This document shows positions 14,369 to 22,825 of a stretch of 32,877 nucleotides of DNA, in pieces. The notes below the pieces were generated by a model. That model was not told the DNA's origin. It saw only the letters and a program-made list of their open reading frames with translations, and searched no databases. Where the stretch lies: positions 1 through 32,877 of the forward strand of contig DIUV01000002.1 of the NCBI GenBank assembly GCA_002423155.1, given 5' to 3'. The first letter of the stretch is position 1; every line of letters starts with the position of its first letter. This DNA comes from Alphaproteobacteria bacterium UBA6149 (GTDB lineage: Bacteria; Pseudomonadota; Alphaproteobacteria; Rickettsiales; UBA998). The position numbers were made by a program, and so were the translations under genes.

Positions 14369-14794
14369 TCAAATTTTCCATGGATTAAAAATCTCGATTC
14401 CTAAATCTGCAAAATCCTTAACATTGCGCGTAACCACTACTAAATTATGTACGGAAGCAGTGGCGGCAATCTGCCCATCGGCAATATTTAATGCCCGACC
14501 CTTGATTTGCCGAGCTGCCTCCAAAAGCCCCCAATTAGTAGCGATTTCTTCTGTAATAGGTAGAATTCTTCCCTCGAACCATGGAATAAATTCATTTTTT
14601 AACCATAATTCCAAACTGTTGCGACGCTTTCCGTCGGCAAGTAACGCAATGCCCTTCCAAATTTCTCCAATAGTAACTACGCTTATATACAATAAAGAAC
14701 TATCTTGCGAGGAAACCCAATCTACAACTTGCTGGTTAGGTTTTATACGAAGCAATTCTGAAGGAATGTTCGTATCCAGCAAATATTTTCTCAT
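14369..14794 (-). CDS. PIN-domain toxin, VapC family
   Basis: A 141-residue PIN-domain ribonuclease toxin of a type II toxin-antitoxin system. Four acidic positions typical of the Mg2+ site are present: Asp7 in LLDTNIPSELLR, Glu44 in TIGEIWKG, Asp106 in NIADGQIAATA and Asp127 in TRNVKDF. The frame is intact and of normal length, so the toxin is probably active. Known VapC targets are tRNA or rRNA; the target here cannot be told. Its ATG overlaps the stop codon of the upstream antitoxin gene by 4 bp (ATGA), giving translational coupling. Confidence 0.92.
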   Translation of the reverse strand: MRKYLLDTNIPSELLRIKPNQQVVDWVSSQDSSLLYISVVTIGEIWKGIALLADGKRRNSLELWLKNEFIPWFEGRILPITEEIATNWGLLEAARQIKGRALNIADGQIAATASVHNLVVVTRNVKDFADLGIEIFNPWKI

Positions 14795-15060
14795 AAATCA
14801 ACCAATCGACCAGTTGAATTATTTCTAGCAAAATCAATATCATCTCCACAAAGGGCATCACCACGAACAGAACTAAATATATCTGCCAAATTATTCTGTG
14901 CTTCTTTGGGGCTTTTTCCAGCAAAAGACACCTGCGCAAACAATTTATCACGCAAATTATCTAGCCCCAAATCAAGGGCATCCAGCTCATTTTTAATTAG
15001 ACCAACTTTAATGGCTTCCAATATCGCGTATTCTTGGTCTGGGCGTAAATGTATATCCAT
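14791..15060 (-). CDS. Antitoxin of the PIN toxin-antitoxin pair
   Basis: An 89-residue protein directly upstream of, and overlapping by 4 bp, the PIN toxin gene. Position and size mark it as the cognate antitoxin. The N-terminus (MDIHLRPDQEYAILEAIKVG) could form a ribbon-helix-helix-like or addiction-module DNA-binding fold, and the C-terminal part (SSVRGDALCGDDIDFARNNS) is flexible and would wrap the toxin. I cannot assign it to a named antitoxin family. It lies 56 bp from the rpoD stop codon and on the same strand as rpoD. Confidence 0.8.
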   Translation of the reverse strand: MDIHLRPDQEYAILEAIKVGLIKNELDALDLGLDNLRDKLFAQVSFAGKSPKEAQNNLADIFSSVRGDALCGDDIDFARNNSTGRLVDL

Positions 15061-15116
15061 ACAAACAACTCATAATTAAGGTTATCCACTCACTTTACAT
15101 TAAAAGACCAAAAAAA

Positions 15117-17258
15117 TCAATGCTCCAAGAAACTCCGCATCTTACGTGAACGGCTCGGATGCTTCAATTTACGTAAAGCCTTCGCCTCAATCTGACGAAT
15201 ACGTTCACGCGTTACCGAGAATTGCTGTCCTACTTCTTCCAAAGTATGGTCAGTGTTCATCCCAATACCAAAGCGCATGCGCAAAACGCGCTCTTCTCGT
15301 GGAGTCAGGCTAGAGAGAATCCGCGTAGTAGTTTCGCGTAGATTAGACTGAATCGCTGCATCTAATGGTAATATTGCGTTTTTATCCTCGATAAAATCAC
15401 CCAAATGTGAATCTTCTTCATCACCAATGGGAGTCTCCAAACTCACTGGCTCTTTCGCAATTTTCATTACTTTACGCACTTTATCCAAAGGCATAACCAG
15501 TTTTTCGGCCAATTCTTCGGGAGTTGGTTCGCGGCCAATTTCATGGAGCATCTGGCGCGAAGTACGCACGATTTTGTTAATCGTCTCAATCATGTGCACC
15601 GGAATACGAATCGTCCGTGCTTGGTCGGCGATGGAGCGCGTAATCGCCTGACGAATCCACCAAGTAGCATAAGTGGAGAATTTATAACCGCGGCGATATT
15701 CAAATTTATCTACCGCTTTCATCAAGCCAATATTTCCCTCTTGAATCAAATCCAAAAACTGCAAACCCCGATTAGTATATTTTTTTGCAATTGAAATCAC
15801 CAAGCGCAAATTTGCTTCAATCATCTCTCTTTTGGCGCGCGAAGAAGTACGTTCCCCACGTTGCACCGCAGATACCATGCGTTTAAACTCGCCAATTTCC
15901 GCACCCACTTCCCGGGCAATATTGGCAACTTCTTCACGTAAATCCTGAAATTCTTGCGCCCCTGCTGGCAATAAATCTTTCCAACCCTTGCCTTTAAAAT
16001 TCGCCGCCGCTTCTAACCAAGTAGGGTCTAATTCCCGACCAGCATAATTTTCCAAGAAATCTTTACGAGTAACTTTTTTCTTTTCCGCCAAACGCAACAT
16101 TTTACCTTCAATACCGAGAAGTTTTTTGTTGGTGTCGTACAAACGCTCGCAAAGCAATTCAATCTTTGCTCCATTAAAGCGCACTGGGCTCATTAGCTCA
16201 GTCAATTGTTTGCAATATTTCTGATAGTTACGCTCGTCTTTTTCTTCGTATTTACCATCACCAAAAGCTTTATTAAGGCGTTTTTCCTGTAATTGCTTGA
16301 TATGTTTGGTAATAGTCGCAAATTCATCCAAAGTTTCTAATAATTGCGGCAAAAGCGCATTTTCCATCGCCACTAGAGAAAGCGGATTATCGCCATAATC
16401 ATCATCTTCTTCCTCTTCTTCGGCGCCTTCTTCTGCACCTTCAACTTTTTCTTCGTCTTCTTCCTCTTCGTCATCATCACCTGAAGAAACTTTGGCTTCT
16501 TTGGTTTTAGGCTCTTTAACTTCTGGCTCCACAGCTGGCAAAACGGGCATTTCTACGGTTACTACGCCAATAGCAGCTTCGCCAATAATCGCTCCTTCAA
16601 CGCCTTCCCCTTCAATAATATTCCCTGCACCCATAGTGGCGTCTAAATCAACGATATCGCGCAATAATATCGTTCCGCTTGCCAAACCATCGCGCCAACT
16701 TAATATTTCTTGGATAACCAGGGGAGTTTCACACAAAGCGCCAATCATAATCTCCCGACCAGATTCAATGCGTTTGGCAATTTCAATCTCACCATCGCGT
16801 GAAAGCAATTCCACATTGCCCATTTCACGCAGATACATCCGCACAGGATCATCCGAACGTCCGTAAACTTCGGCGCCTTCTTGCTCTTGCTCTTCTTCAG
16901 CTGCCGCTTCTTCGGCTTCCTCTTCCGCGGCAGGAAGTGCGTCTTCCTCCACTGCTAGCAAGGATTTTTTCTTACGGTTATTCTTTTTAGTATCTTCTTC
17001 CACTTTGATTTTCATCTGCGCAAGCGTGGCAATCACTGCCTCAATCGTTTCAGGAGAAAATTCGTCCGCAGGCAGTAACTCATTGAGTTCATTATAGGTA
17101 ATGATACCTTTGGTCTTACCAATTTCGATTAGTTTTTTAACCAACTCAACATTGCTCTTCGTAGATTTTTTATTATCTTCCGCAGCAACATTATTTTTTT
17201 CTATTTCTTTTTTCTCAGCAGAAGCATTCTTTTTGGGGGTTTTTTTAGTTTCTGCCAT
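15117..17258 (-). CDS. rpoD: RNA polymerase primary sigma factor RpoD
   Basis: A 713-residue sigma-70. Region 1.1 is recognisable near residues 38-85 (LIEIGKTKGIITYNELNELLP), region 1.2 at 136-170 (DPVRMYLREMGNVELLSRDGE), region 2 at 478-560 (EANLRLVISIAKKY, FLDLIQEGNIGLMKAVDKF, STYATWWIRQAITR), region 3 at 565-625 and region 4 at 650-713 (LTPREERVLRMRFGIG, SVTRERIRQIEAKALRKLKH). The non-conserved region between 1.2 and 2 is long and carries an extreme acidic run at 260-291. A second Glu/Ala-rich stretch lies at 103-130. dnaG is a frequent neighbour of rpoD but is absent here; an ABC-F gene lies upstream. Confidence 0.97.
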   Translation of the reverse strand: MAETKKTPKKNASAEKKEIEKNNVAAEDNKKSTKSNVELVKKLIEIGKTKGIITYNELNELLPADEFSPETIEAVIATLAQMKIKVEEDTKKNNRKKKSLLAVEEDALPAAEEEAEEAAAEEEQEQEGAEVYGRSDDPVRMYLREMGNVELLSRDGEIEIAKRIESGREIMIGALCETPLVIQEILSWRDGLASGTILLRDIVDLDATMGAGNIIEGEGVEGAIIGEAAIGVVTVEMPVLPAVEPEVKEPKTKEAKVSSGDDDEEEEDEEKVEGAEEGAEEEEEDDDYGDNPLSLVAMENALLPQLLETLDEFATITKHIKQLQEKRLNKAFGDGKYEEKDERNYQKYCKQLTELMSPVRFNGAKIELLCERLYDTNKKLLGIEGKMLRLAEKKKVTRKDFLENYAGRELDPTWLEAAANFKGKGWKDLLPAGAQEFQDLREEVANIAREVGAEIGEFKRMVSAVQRGERTSSRAKREMIEANLRLVISIAKKYTNRGLQFLDLIQEGNIGLMKAVDKFEYRRGYKFSTYATWWIRQAITRSIADQARTIRIPVHMIETINKIVRTSRQMLHEIGREPTPEELAEKLVMPLDKVRKVMKIAKEPVSLETPIGDEEDSHLGDFIEDKNAILPLDAAIQSNLRETTTRILSSLTPREERVLRMRFGIGMNTDHTLEEVGQQFSVTRERIRQIEAKALRKLKHPSRSRKMRSFLEH

Positions 17259-17429
17259 AAATTCAAGTTCCTCTATATCTGATTTGCCACCAAATTAAAT
17301 TGGGCTAAACAAGCCCTATTAACAGTAGTAGCTAATTTTTGCAATAACTTGCTAACTTATTTAGGTTATTTTTTTACAAATACAAGTGAGTGTGGCAAAA
17401 CTTCACATAATTGACATAAAAGAGGTTTT

Positions 17430-19259
17430 TCAGGAAACGCCCGAAACCTGCTCCCAAGCAATTTCAGCCGTCTCTAGTTCTTTTTGCAACTTGGCATAGG
17501 CCACATTCAAATTTTGCAATCCTTGCGCATCGCCCGCTTCACAACAAGCAGCTATTTCATTTTCCATGGCTTCTTTGGCGATGCTTAATTCTAATACTTT
17601 ATTTTCCAATTGTTCCGCATTGCTGGAAGAATTTTTTGCTTTTTTATTCTTTTTGTTATTGCGTGATGCCTGCTTAGCCTCATCGCGTTCTTTGCGACGT
17701 TGATGGACAATCAGATGTTTATAAGCCTCCAAATCATCCTCATAAGGCTTACAAGTGCCATCTGCCACCAGCCATAATCTATCCGCCACACATTCCACCA
17801 AATGTGGATCATGGCTAACTAAAATCACCGCGCCACTATAATTATTCAAAGCCTGCATCAAGGCTTCACGCGCATCAATATCCAAATGGTTAGTCGGCTC
17901 ATCGAGCAGCATAATATGCGGCGCGTCAAAGCTCATCAAACAAAACAGCAACCGCGCCTTTTCCCCACCGGATAATTCACCCACTTTAGTATCCGCTTTA
18001 TGCTTATCAAACCCGAATTTTCCAAGAGCAGCGCGCACAATCGGCTCCGCTTTGCCTTTCATCGCATCTTTAACGATTTCTAGTGGGGTTTGCTCCACGT
18101 CTAACTCATCCGTCTGAAACTGCGCGAAATAGCCAATTTTGAGCTTGCCCGATTTGCAAATTCTGCCATCCAACGGCGCCAAACGCCCCGAAAGTAATTT
18201 TACCAGCGTAGATTTACCATTACCATTCGCACCCAACAGCGCGATGCGGTCATCCATATCAATACGTAAATTTAGTTTTTTAAGCACAGGATTACCGCGC
18301 TCATAGCCAGCATCCACGTCTTCTAAAGTAATTAATGGCGAAGGTAATTCCTCAGGCTTAGGAAAAATAAAGGCGGTCACGCGCTCGGCAATCACCGCAT
18401 CGACAATATCCATTTTTTCAATCGCCTTTAAGCGGCTTTGCGCCTGCCGCGCTTTACTTGCTTTAGCGCGGAAACGATCGACAAATTCCATCATTTTATC
18501 TTTTTGCGCCTGCTGTTTTTCATGCAAGGCTTGCTGATTCATCATTTTTTCTGCCCGGCGGCGCTCAAACTGGTCATAAGTCCCGGTATAACCAATCAGT
18601 TTTTGGTTATCTAAATGCACAATCTGATTGACGGTTTTATTCAAAATATCCCGGTCATGGCTGATGATGATTAAGGTCTGCGTATAGCGCATCAAATAAT
18701 TTTCCAGCCAAACCATGGCTTCAAAGTCCAAATGGTTGGTCGGCTCATCGAGCATTAATAAATTCGGTTGCTGAAACAACGCCGCCGCCAAGGCAACCCG
18801 TGCACGCCACCCACCCGAAAACTCGGAAATTGCCGTATTTTGTGCGGTTTCCGTAAAACCCAATCCAGTTAAAATAGTCGCCGCCCGTGCTGGCGCATCA
18901 TAAGCGCTAATTTCTTCCAAGCGCTCATAAATATACCCAATCCGATCACCATCTTCCGCGGTTTCCGCTTCTTTTAACAAGCTCGCACGCTCAACATCCG
19001 AATTTAATACTACATCTATCAAAGTAGTATCATCATCAGGCAAATCCTGGCGCACCATGCCCATAGTTGCGCCCTTCACCAAGGTTATATCCCCCCCATC
19101 CGAAGGAATCTCCCCCGAAATCAACTTAAACAGGGTAGATTTCCCCGTACCATTCGGCCCCACCAACCCCACTCGCTGCCCTGCCGAGATACTTAATGAA
19201 ACATTATCTAATAAAGTACGCCCAGCGATACGGTAGGTGAGGTTTTGGATGGAAAGCAT
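17430..19259 (-). CDS. ABC-F family ATPase (YheS/Uup-like)
   Basis: A 609-residue ABC-F protein with two ATP-binding cassettes in one chain and no membrane segments. These proteins act on ribosomes to control translation or relieve stalling. The first Walker A is GPNGTGKST (34-42) with signature SGGWRARVALA and Walker B LLMLDEPTNHLDF. The second is GANGNGKST with SGGEKARLLF and IMLLDEPTNHLDI. The inter-domain linker (YDQFERRRAEKMMNQQALHEKQQAQKD region) is helical and basic. The C-terminus has a Lys/Asn-rich segment followed by a coiled coil, as in Uup and YheS. Subfamily cannot be fixed without alignment. The rpoD gene follows about 170 bp downstream on the same strand. Confidence 0.92.
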   Translation of the reverse strand: MLSIQNLTYRIAGRTLLDNVSLSISAGQRVGLVGPNGTGKSTLFKLISGEIPSDGGDITLVKGATMGMVRQDLPDDDTTLIDVVLNSDVERASLLKEAETAEDGDRIGYIYERLEEISAYDAPARAATILTGLGFTETAQNTAISEFSGGWRARVALAAALFQQPNLLMLDEPTNHLDFEAMVWLENYLMRYTQTLIIISHDRDILNKTVNQIVHLDNQKLIGYTGTYDQFERRRAEKMMNQQALHEKQQAQKDKMMEFVDRFRAKASKARQAQSRLKAIEKMDIVDAVIAERVTAFIFPKPEELPSPLITLEDVDAGYERGNPVLKKLNLRIDMDDRIALLGANGNGKSTLVKLLSGRLAPLDGRICKSGKLKIGYFAQFQTDELDVEQTPLEIVKDAMKGKAEPIVRAALGKFGFDKHKADTKVGELSGGEKARLLFCLMSFDAPHIMLLDEPTNHLDIDAREALMQALNNYSGAVILVSHDPHLVECVADRLWLVADGTCKPYEDDLEAYKHLIVHQRRKERDEAKQASRNNKKNKKAKNSSSNAEQLENKVLELSIAKEAMENEIAACCEAGDAQGLQNLNVAYAKLQKELETAEIAWEQVSGVS

Positions 19260-19300
19260 TTTTTGGTTTTTCTTATTTTAAGTGGTTTAAGCAATGTTTA

Positions 19301-19669
19301 TTATACCACTAACATATCCATATCCACCCCTAATGCATCCGCAAGCAATTTAGTTGTGTTAATCGTACCCACGCGCTTTTTTGTCTCAATCATCGTAATA
19401 AAATTACGACTCACCCCACTAGCCTGAGCCAATTCAGCCTGACTAATTCCTCGATATTCACGAAAAACTCGCACAGGGTGGCGACCAGCCCGAATGGAAT
19501 CAAATAATTCCAAAGGAAAACCTTCTTCATCGCGAGCTAATGCAGCCTCCAGCGCATGTAAATCTTCAGCATCCTCTAATTGTTCAATCAGGGCGTCATA
19601 ATCCATTTTAGGCAACACCACATAAGGAACGCCACCGCGTTGAATAGTCTCAATATTATTTATTTGCAT
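19301..19669 (-). CDS. XRE-family antitoxin of the split RelE locus
   Basis: A 122-residue protein from the preferred ATG at 19669, preceded by GGGGATAAAG; an ATG four codons upstream lacks such a site. The C-terminal half is a Cro/C1-type helix-turn-helix (FREYRGISQAELAQASGVSRNFITMIETKKRVGTINTTKLLADALG). The N-terminal half (YVVLPKMDYDALIEQLEDAEDLHALEAAL) is probably the toxin-binding part. The gene is downstream of a RelE-type toxin, the order seen in HigBA-like systems. The reconstructed toxin stop at 19693 lies about 24 bp before this start. The antitoxin frame is intact although the toxin is broken. The palindrome at 20107-20121 is a likely operator for it. Confidence 0.88.
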   Translation of the reverse strand: MQINNIETIQRGGVPYVVLPKMDYDALIEQLEDAEDLHALEAALARDEEGFPLELFDSIRAGRHPVRVFREYRGISQAELAQASGVSRNFITMIETKKRVGTINTTKLLADALGVDMDMLVV

Positions 19670-19692
19670 CTTTATCCCCATTATACATCTAA

Positions 19693-20097
19693 TTAATAGG
19701 CGGATTGCCTATGCCATACTTCCATTACTAAAATAATCAGCATTTCATTAGACCACCCCAGAAACTAAATATGTTGAGTTGGCTGAGTCGTTTCTTTCTG
19801 ACTCAAAACCGCAGCGTAGCGGAGCTACGTGAGGATATTTGAGGAAGAAAAAACGGCGCAGACGACCAACAGATTTAGTTTCTGGGGTGGTCTATTACGC
19901 AATTCATAAATCACTCGACAACTACCAACTCGCAATCGATAATAAGACTGATTTTTAAGCTTTTTAACATCTAAACTCGCAGCATAAGGGTTGCCAGCAA
20001 GTTCAATTAGAGATGTTCTAATTTGTTCTTGAACTTTATATGGCAATTTATCTAATTGTTTATTAGCTGTTTTTGTGATTTGTAATGCGTAAACCAT
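19693..20097 (-). pseudogene. RelE-type toxin gene interrupted by hairpin element B
   Basis: The first 68 codons encode a RelE/ParE-superfamily mRNA interferase (MVYALQITKTANKQLDKLP; YYRLRVGSCRVIYELRN). The 144-bp element at 19750-19893 then interrupts the frame after the Asn codon AAT, which is duplicated on both sides of the insertion. Translation would run into the element and stop at 19825, giving a 90-residue hybrid with a foreign 22-residue tail. Removing the element and one AAT restores a continuous frame, ...YELRN-EMLIILVMEVWHRQSAY, that stops at 19693 and has 85 residues. The lost C-terminal strand is where RelE-family catalytic residues usually lie, so the toxin is probably inactive. 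Confidence 0.9.
19750..19893. mobile_element. 144-bp hairpin MITE-like element B, inside relE
   Basis: Perfect 21-bp terminal inverted repeats (19750-19770 and 19873-19893; outer part AGACCACCCCAGAAAC) are flanked by a 3-bp duplication, ATT (19747-19749 and 19894-19896). The interior continues as an imperfect hairpin with tip CGTAGC..GCTACG. No transposase is encoded. Length (144 bp) and interior match element A at 8169-8312 in inverse orientation, but the terminal arms beyond AGAC differ between the copies while staying self-complementary within each. Confidence 0.9.
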
Positions 20098-20106
20098 GCA
20101 GACAAC

Positions 20107-20121
20107 GTAACATTATGTTAC
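20107..20121. promoter_or_regulatory. Palindromic operator before the relE-antitoxin locus
   Basis: GTAACATTATGTTAC is a perfect palindrome (7-bp arms, 1-nt centre) ending 10 bp upstream of the relE start codon. Position and symmetry fit an autoregulatory operator bound by the XRE antitoxin. Confidence 0.65.
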
Positions 20122-20154
20122 TAAAAAATCAAGCGGAAAAACATTAACGATCTT

Positions 20155-20889
20155 TCACAATGCACATAAATCTACTGCTTTTGCAAATAAAGTCATTTCA
20201 AAATGATATATCTCATAACCTTTAAATATTTCCTTTAGTTTATTTAAAAGATTTAAATATTCTGAGTATGTTTTGGATCTTTCTATAAAATCAGCATTTT
20301 TATCAAAATTATCTATAAATTCTTTGATAACTTTGTTTCTACTTGCAATATGAGGAAAATATTTTATTTTTGTCGCATGTTTTGATTCTTTTAAAATAGC
20401 ATTCAAGGCTGCTGCAACTCTTGCATCATAAATAGCATATTTTTTGGGATCTTTTAGTGTAAAGATTTTTGATGATGATGCTATCCCCATTAATGGAACA
20501 TCTTTAGTTGTAATTGTTCTATCCAATTGATCAGCAATAGATAGATGGTTTTCTATTGTTACTGGATTGTTTCTTATTACTCCACCCCAGTCCTTTATAA
20601 TCCAGTGAGCTAATTTTAATTTATTGCCATGATTATTTTCTTTTTCTGCACGCTCCCACTCATTTTGTAAAAAGATTTTTAGAGAAATTGCATATTGCCC
20701 ATGATTATTTATGCTTGCATTAAATTGTTGAGGAGAGGTAATTTTTGTTAATTTATCTTGTTGTCTTGGCTTGAGTATCCAATCTTTAAAATCGCAAGAC
20801 CATTGATCTACCGATAATGATTGATCAAATAATTTCTCATTAGAAAAATAGCTTGCAATTGCATCTACCGAATATTCATTTATAGTCAT
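20155..20889 (-). CDS. AT-rich orphan protein of unknown function
   Basis: A 244-residue soluble protein that I do not recognise. No signal peptide or membrane segment is seen. Notable segments are FKDWILKPRQQDKLTKI (34-50), LAHWIIKDWGGVIRNN (93-108) and SSSKIFTLKDPKKYAIYDARVAAALNAIL (138-166). The last, with Lys and Asp around an alpha-helical stretch, hints at an enzyme or nucleic-acid-binding core, but this is speculative. The gene is visibly more AT-rich than its neighbours and is sandwiched between a damaged toxin-antitoxin locus and cysNC, which suggests a horizontally acquired gene. A role in defence is possible but has no direct support. The ATG at 20889 is preceded by AAGGGTAACTAT. 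Confidence 0.7.
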   Translation of the reverse strand: MTINEYSVDAIASYFSNEKLFDQSLSVDQWSCDFKDWILKPRQQDKLTKITSPQQFNASINNHGQYAISLKIFLQNEWERAEKENNHGNKLKLAHWIIKDWGGVIRNNPVTIENHLSIADQLDRTITTKDVPLMGIASSSKIFTLKDPKKYAIYDARVAAALNAILKESKHATKIKYFPHIASRNKVIKEFIDNFDKNADFIERSKTYSEYLNLLNKLKEIFKGYEIYHFEMTLFAKAVDLCAL

Positions 20890-20965
20890 ATAGTTACCCT
20901 TATTTTTCGTCTATTATGAATGCGGTGAAAATCTTTCTACTGTAATATTACAAACAATAAAAATC

Positions 20966-22825
20966 CTAACCCACCAACATCTCATCCACATAAGCAACCA
21001 ATTGCTCCACACATTCATCCACGCTAAAATTAACCGTATCCACCAATAAATCAGGATTTTCTGGGGCTTCGTAGGGCGCGGAAATGCCGGTGAATTCGGC
21101 AATTTCGCCTGCGCGGGCTTTTTTGTATAAGCCCTTCACATCGCGCTGTTCGCACACTTCTAGCCCGGCTTTTATGTAAATATTATGGAAAAATTCGGGC
21201 GCTGCCATGCGTGCGCGGCGTCTATCCTCGCGGTAGGGGGAGATGAAGGCGGAGATGACGATAAAGCCGGCTTGGGCGAATAAGGCGGCCACCTCGCCAA
21301 CTCTGCGGATATTTTCCGCGCGGTCTTCGGGGGAGAAGCCTAAATCGGCGTTTAATCCTTGGCGGATATTATCGCCGTCTAACACATAAACTTGGTAGTT
21401 TTTGGCAAATAAGCGTAATTGCAATTCTTGGGCAATGGTGGATTTGCCCGAGCCCGAAAGCCCAGTGAACCACAAAATTCCGCCTTTATGTCCGTTTTGT
21501 GCGGCGCGTTGTTCGGCGGTTATTTTTATATCTAACCCATGAATATTGCGCGATTTTATATTTTTGCTGGTAACACGTTGGTCGCTCACATCGGTTAAAT
21601 TTATGATGCCTCCACCAGCAATATCATAACCATCAATCAAGACAAAACGCCCGGTTTGCTGGAGAATGCTAAAATCATCCACCGCCGCCAAGCCGCGTAC
21701 TTGCAAAATTACTTCTGCCACTTGATTGCGCAGCACCATATCGGTTTTTTGCTCCGCTAAATCTTGTGTATCAATAACATGGACGATGTCTTTAACTAAG
21801 ACATTCAACTCCGCCGTATTAATGCGCATTTTATAATGCGCACCGCGCTGTAGCTCATTTTGCCCTAACCAGAATATGCGCGCTTTGATGGTGCGCGTCA
21901 AAATAGGCGCATCCTCAACATTAGAAATTAAATTACCACGCTCGACAAAAAACTGATCTTCCAGCGTAATCCCCACGCACTCACCTGCCTTTGCGCAAGT
22001 AGTTGGCGCTTCTGATTCTGGCCAGTGAACAATGGTTTTAATTTTTGCAGCGTGGTTGCTGGGTGAAAGCAAAATCGTATCCCCCACCTGCAAAGCACCC
22101 GATTCAATGCGCCCAACGATAATGCGGCGATCGTCAAAACGGTAAACATCTTGCACCGGCAAACGTAAAGGTAATTTATCTAGGGGACTTGCTACGGAGA
22201 ATTTTTCTAAATTTTCCAGCAAAGTTTGCCCACAATACCAAGCTAGATTATCACCGCGCTTAACCACCATATCGCCATTTTGCGCAGAAATAGGGATGAT
22301 TGCGGACGGCTCAACTGCAATGCTTTGCAAATAAGCGCGACATTCTGCCGCAACTTCCTCAAAACGAGCTTGCGCATAGCCTACTTTGTCCATTTTATTT
22401 ATCAGCACCAGAATTTGCCGCACGCCCAACAAATGCAATAAATATCCATGCCGACGGGTTTGCTCACGAACGCCTTCTTCGGCATCCACCAGCAGCAAAG
22501 CGGCATCGCTACCTGCGGCTCCCGTTACCATGTTTTTTAAGAATTCCCGGTGTCCCGGTGCGTCAATAATTACATAATTATTAGTTTTATGCTTAAACCA
22601 AATGCGCGAAGTATCGATAGTAATGCCTTGGTCACGCTCGGTTTGCAGTGCGTCCATCAAAAAAGACCACTCAAACTTCATCCCCCGTTTTTTGCACAAA
22701 GCTTCAATTTGCGCTAACTTCCCCTCGGGCAGGGAATCCGTATCATGAAATAGCCGCCCGACCAAAGTCGATTTTCCGTGATCGACATGCCCAACTATTA
22801 CTAATTTGAGCGGTTCTTGGTTCAC
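20966..22825 (-). CDS. cysNC: Bifunctional sulfate adenylyltransferase subunit 1 / APS kinase
   Basis: A 619-residue fusion of the CysN GTPase and the CysC kinase, as in rhizobial NodQ. With CysD, CysN makes adenosine 5'-phosphosulfate (APS) from sulfate and ATP, driven by GTP. CysC phosphorylates APS to PAPS. The GTPase part has GHVDHGKST (12-20), DAPGH (88-92) and NKMD (143-146), followed by two beta-barrel domains. The kinase part has GLSGSGKST (455-463), LDGDNIRQGLN and the ISPYREDR segment. The start codon is GTG and overlaps the stop codon of the upstream symporter gene (GTGA), so the two are translationally coupled. The obligate partner CysD is not in the window, although it usually precedes cysN. 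Confidence 0.95.
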   Translation of the reverse strand: MNQEPLKLVIVGHVDHGKSTLVGRLFHDTDSLPEGKLAQIEALCKKRGMKFEWSFLMDALQTERDQGITIDTSRIWFKHKTNNYVIIDAPGHREFLKNMVTGAAGSDAALLLVDAEEGVREQTRRHGYLLHLLGVRQILVLINKMDKVGYAQARFEEVAAECRAYLQSIAVEPSAIIPISAQNGDMVVKRGDNLAWYCGQTLLENLEKFSVASPLDKLPLRLPVQDVYRFDDRRIIVGRIESGALQVGDTILLSPSNHAAKIKTIVHWPESEAPTTCAKAGECVGITLEDQFFVERGNLISNVEDAPILTRTIKARIFWLGQNELQRGAHYKMRINTAELNVLVKDIVHVIDTQDLAEQKTDMVLRNQVAEVILQVRGLAAVDDFSILQQTGRFVLIDGYDIAGGGIINLTDVSDQRVTSKNIKSRNIHGLDIKITAEQRAAQNGHKGGILWFTGLSGSGKSTIAQELQLRLFAKNYQVYVLDGDNIRQGLNADLGFSPEDRAENIRRVGEVAALFAQAGFIVISAFISPYREDRRRARMAAPEFFHNIYIKAGLEVCEQRDVKGLYKKARAGEIAEFTGISAPYEAPENPDLLVDTVNFSVDECVEQLVAYVDEMLVG

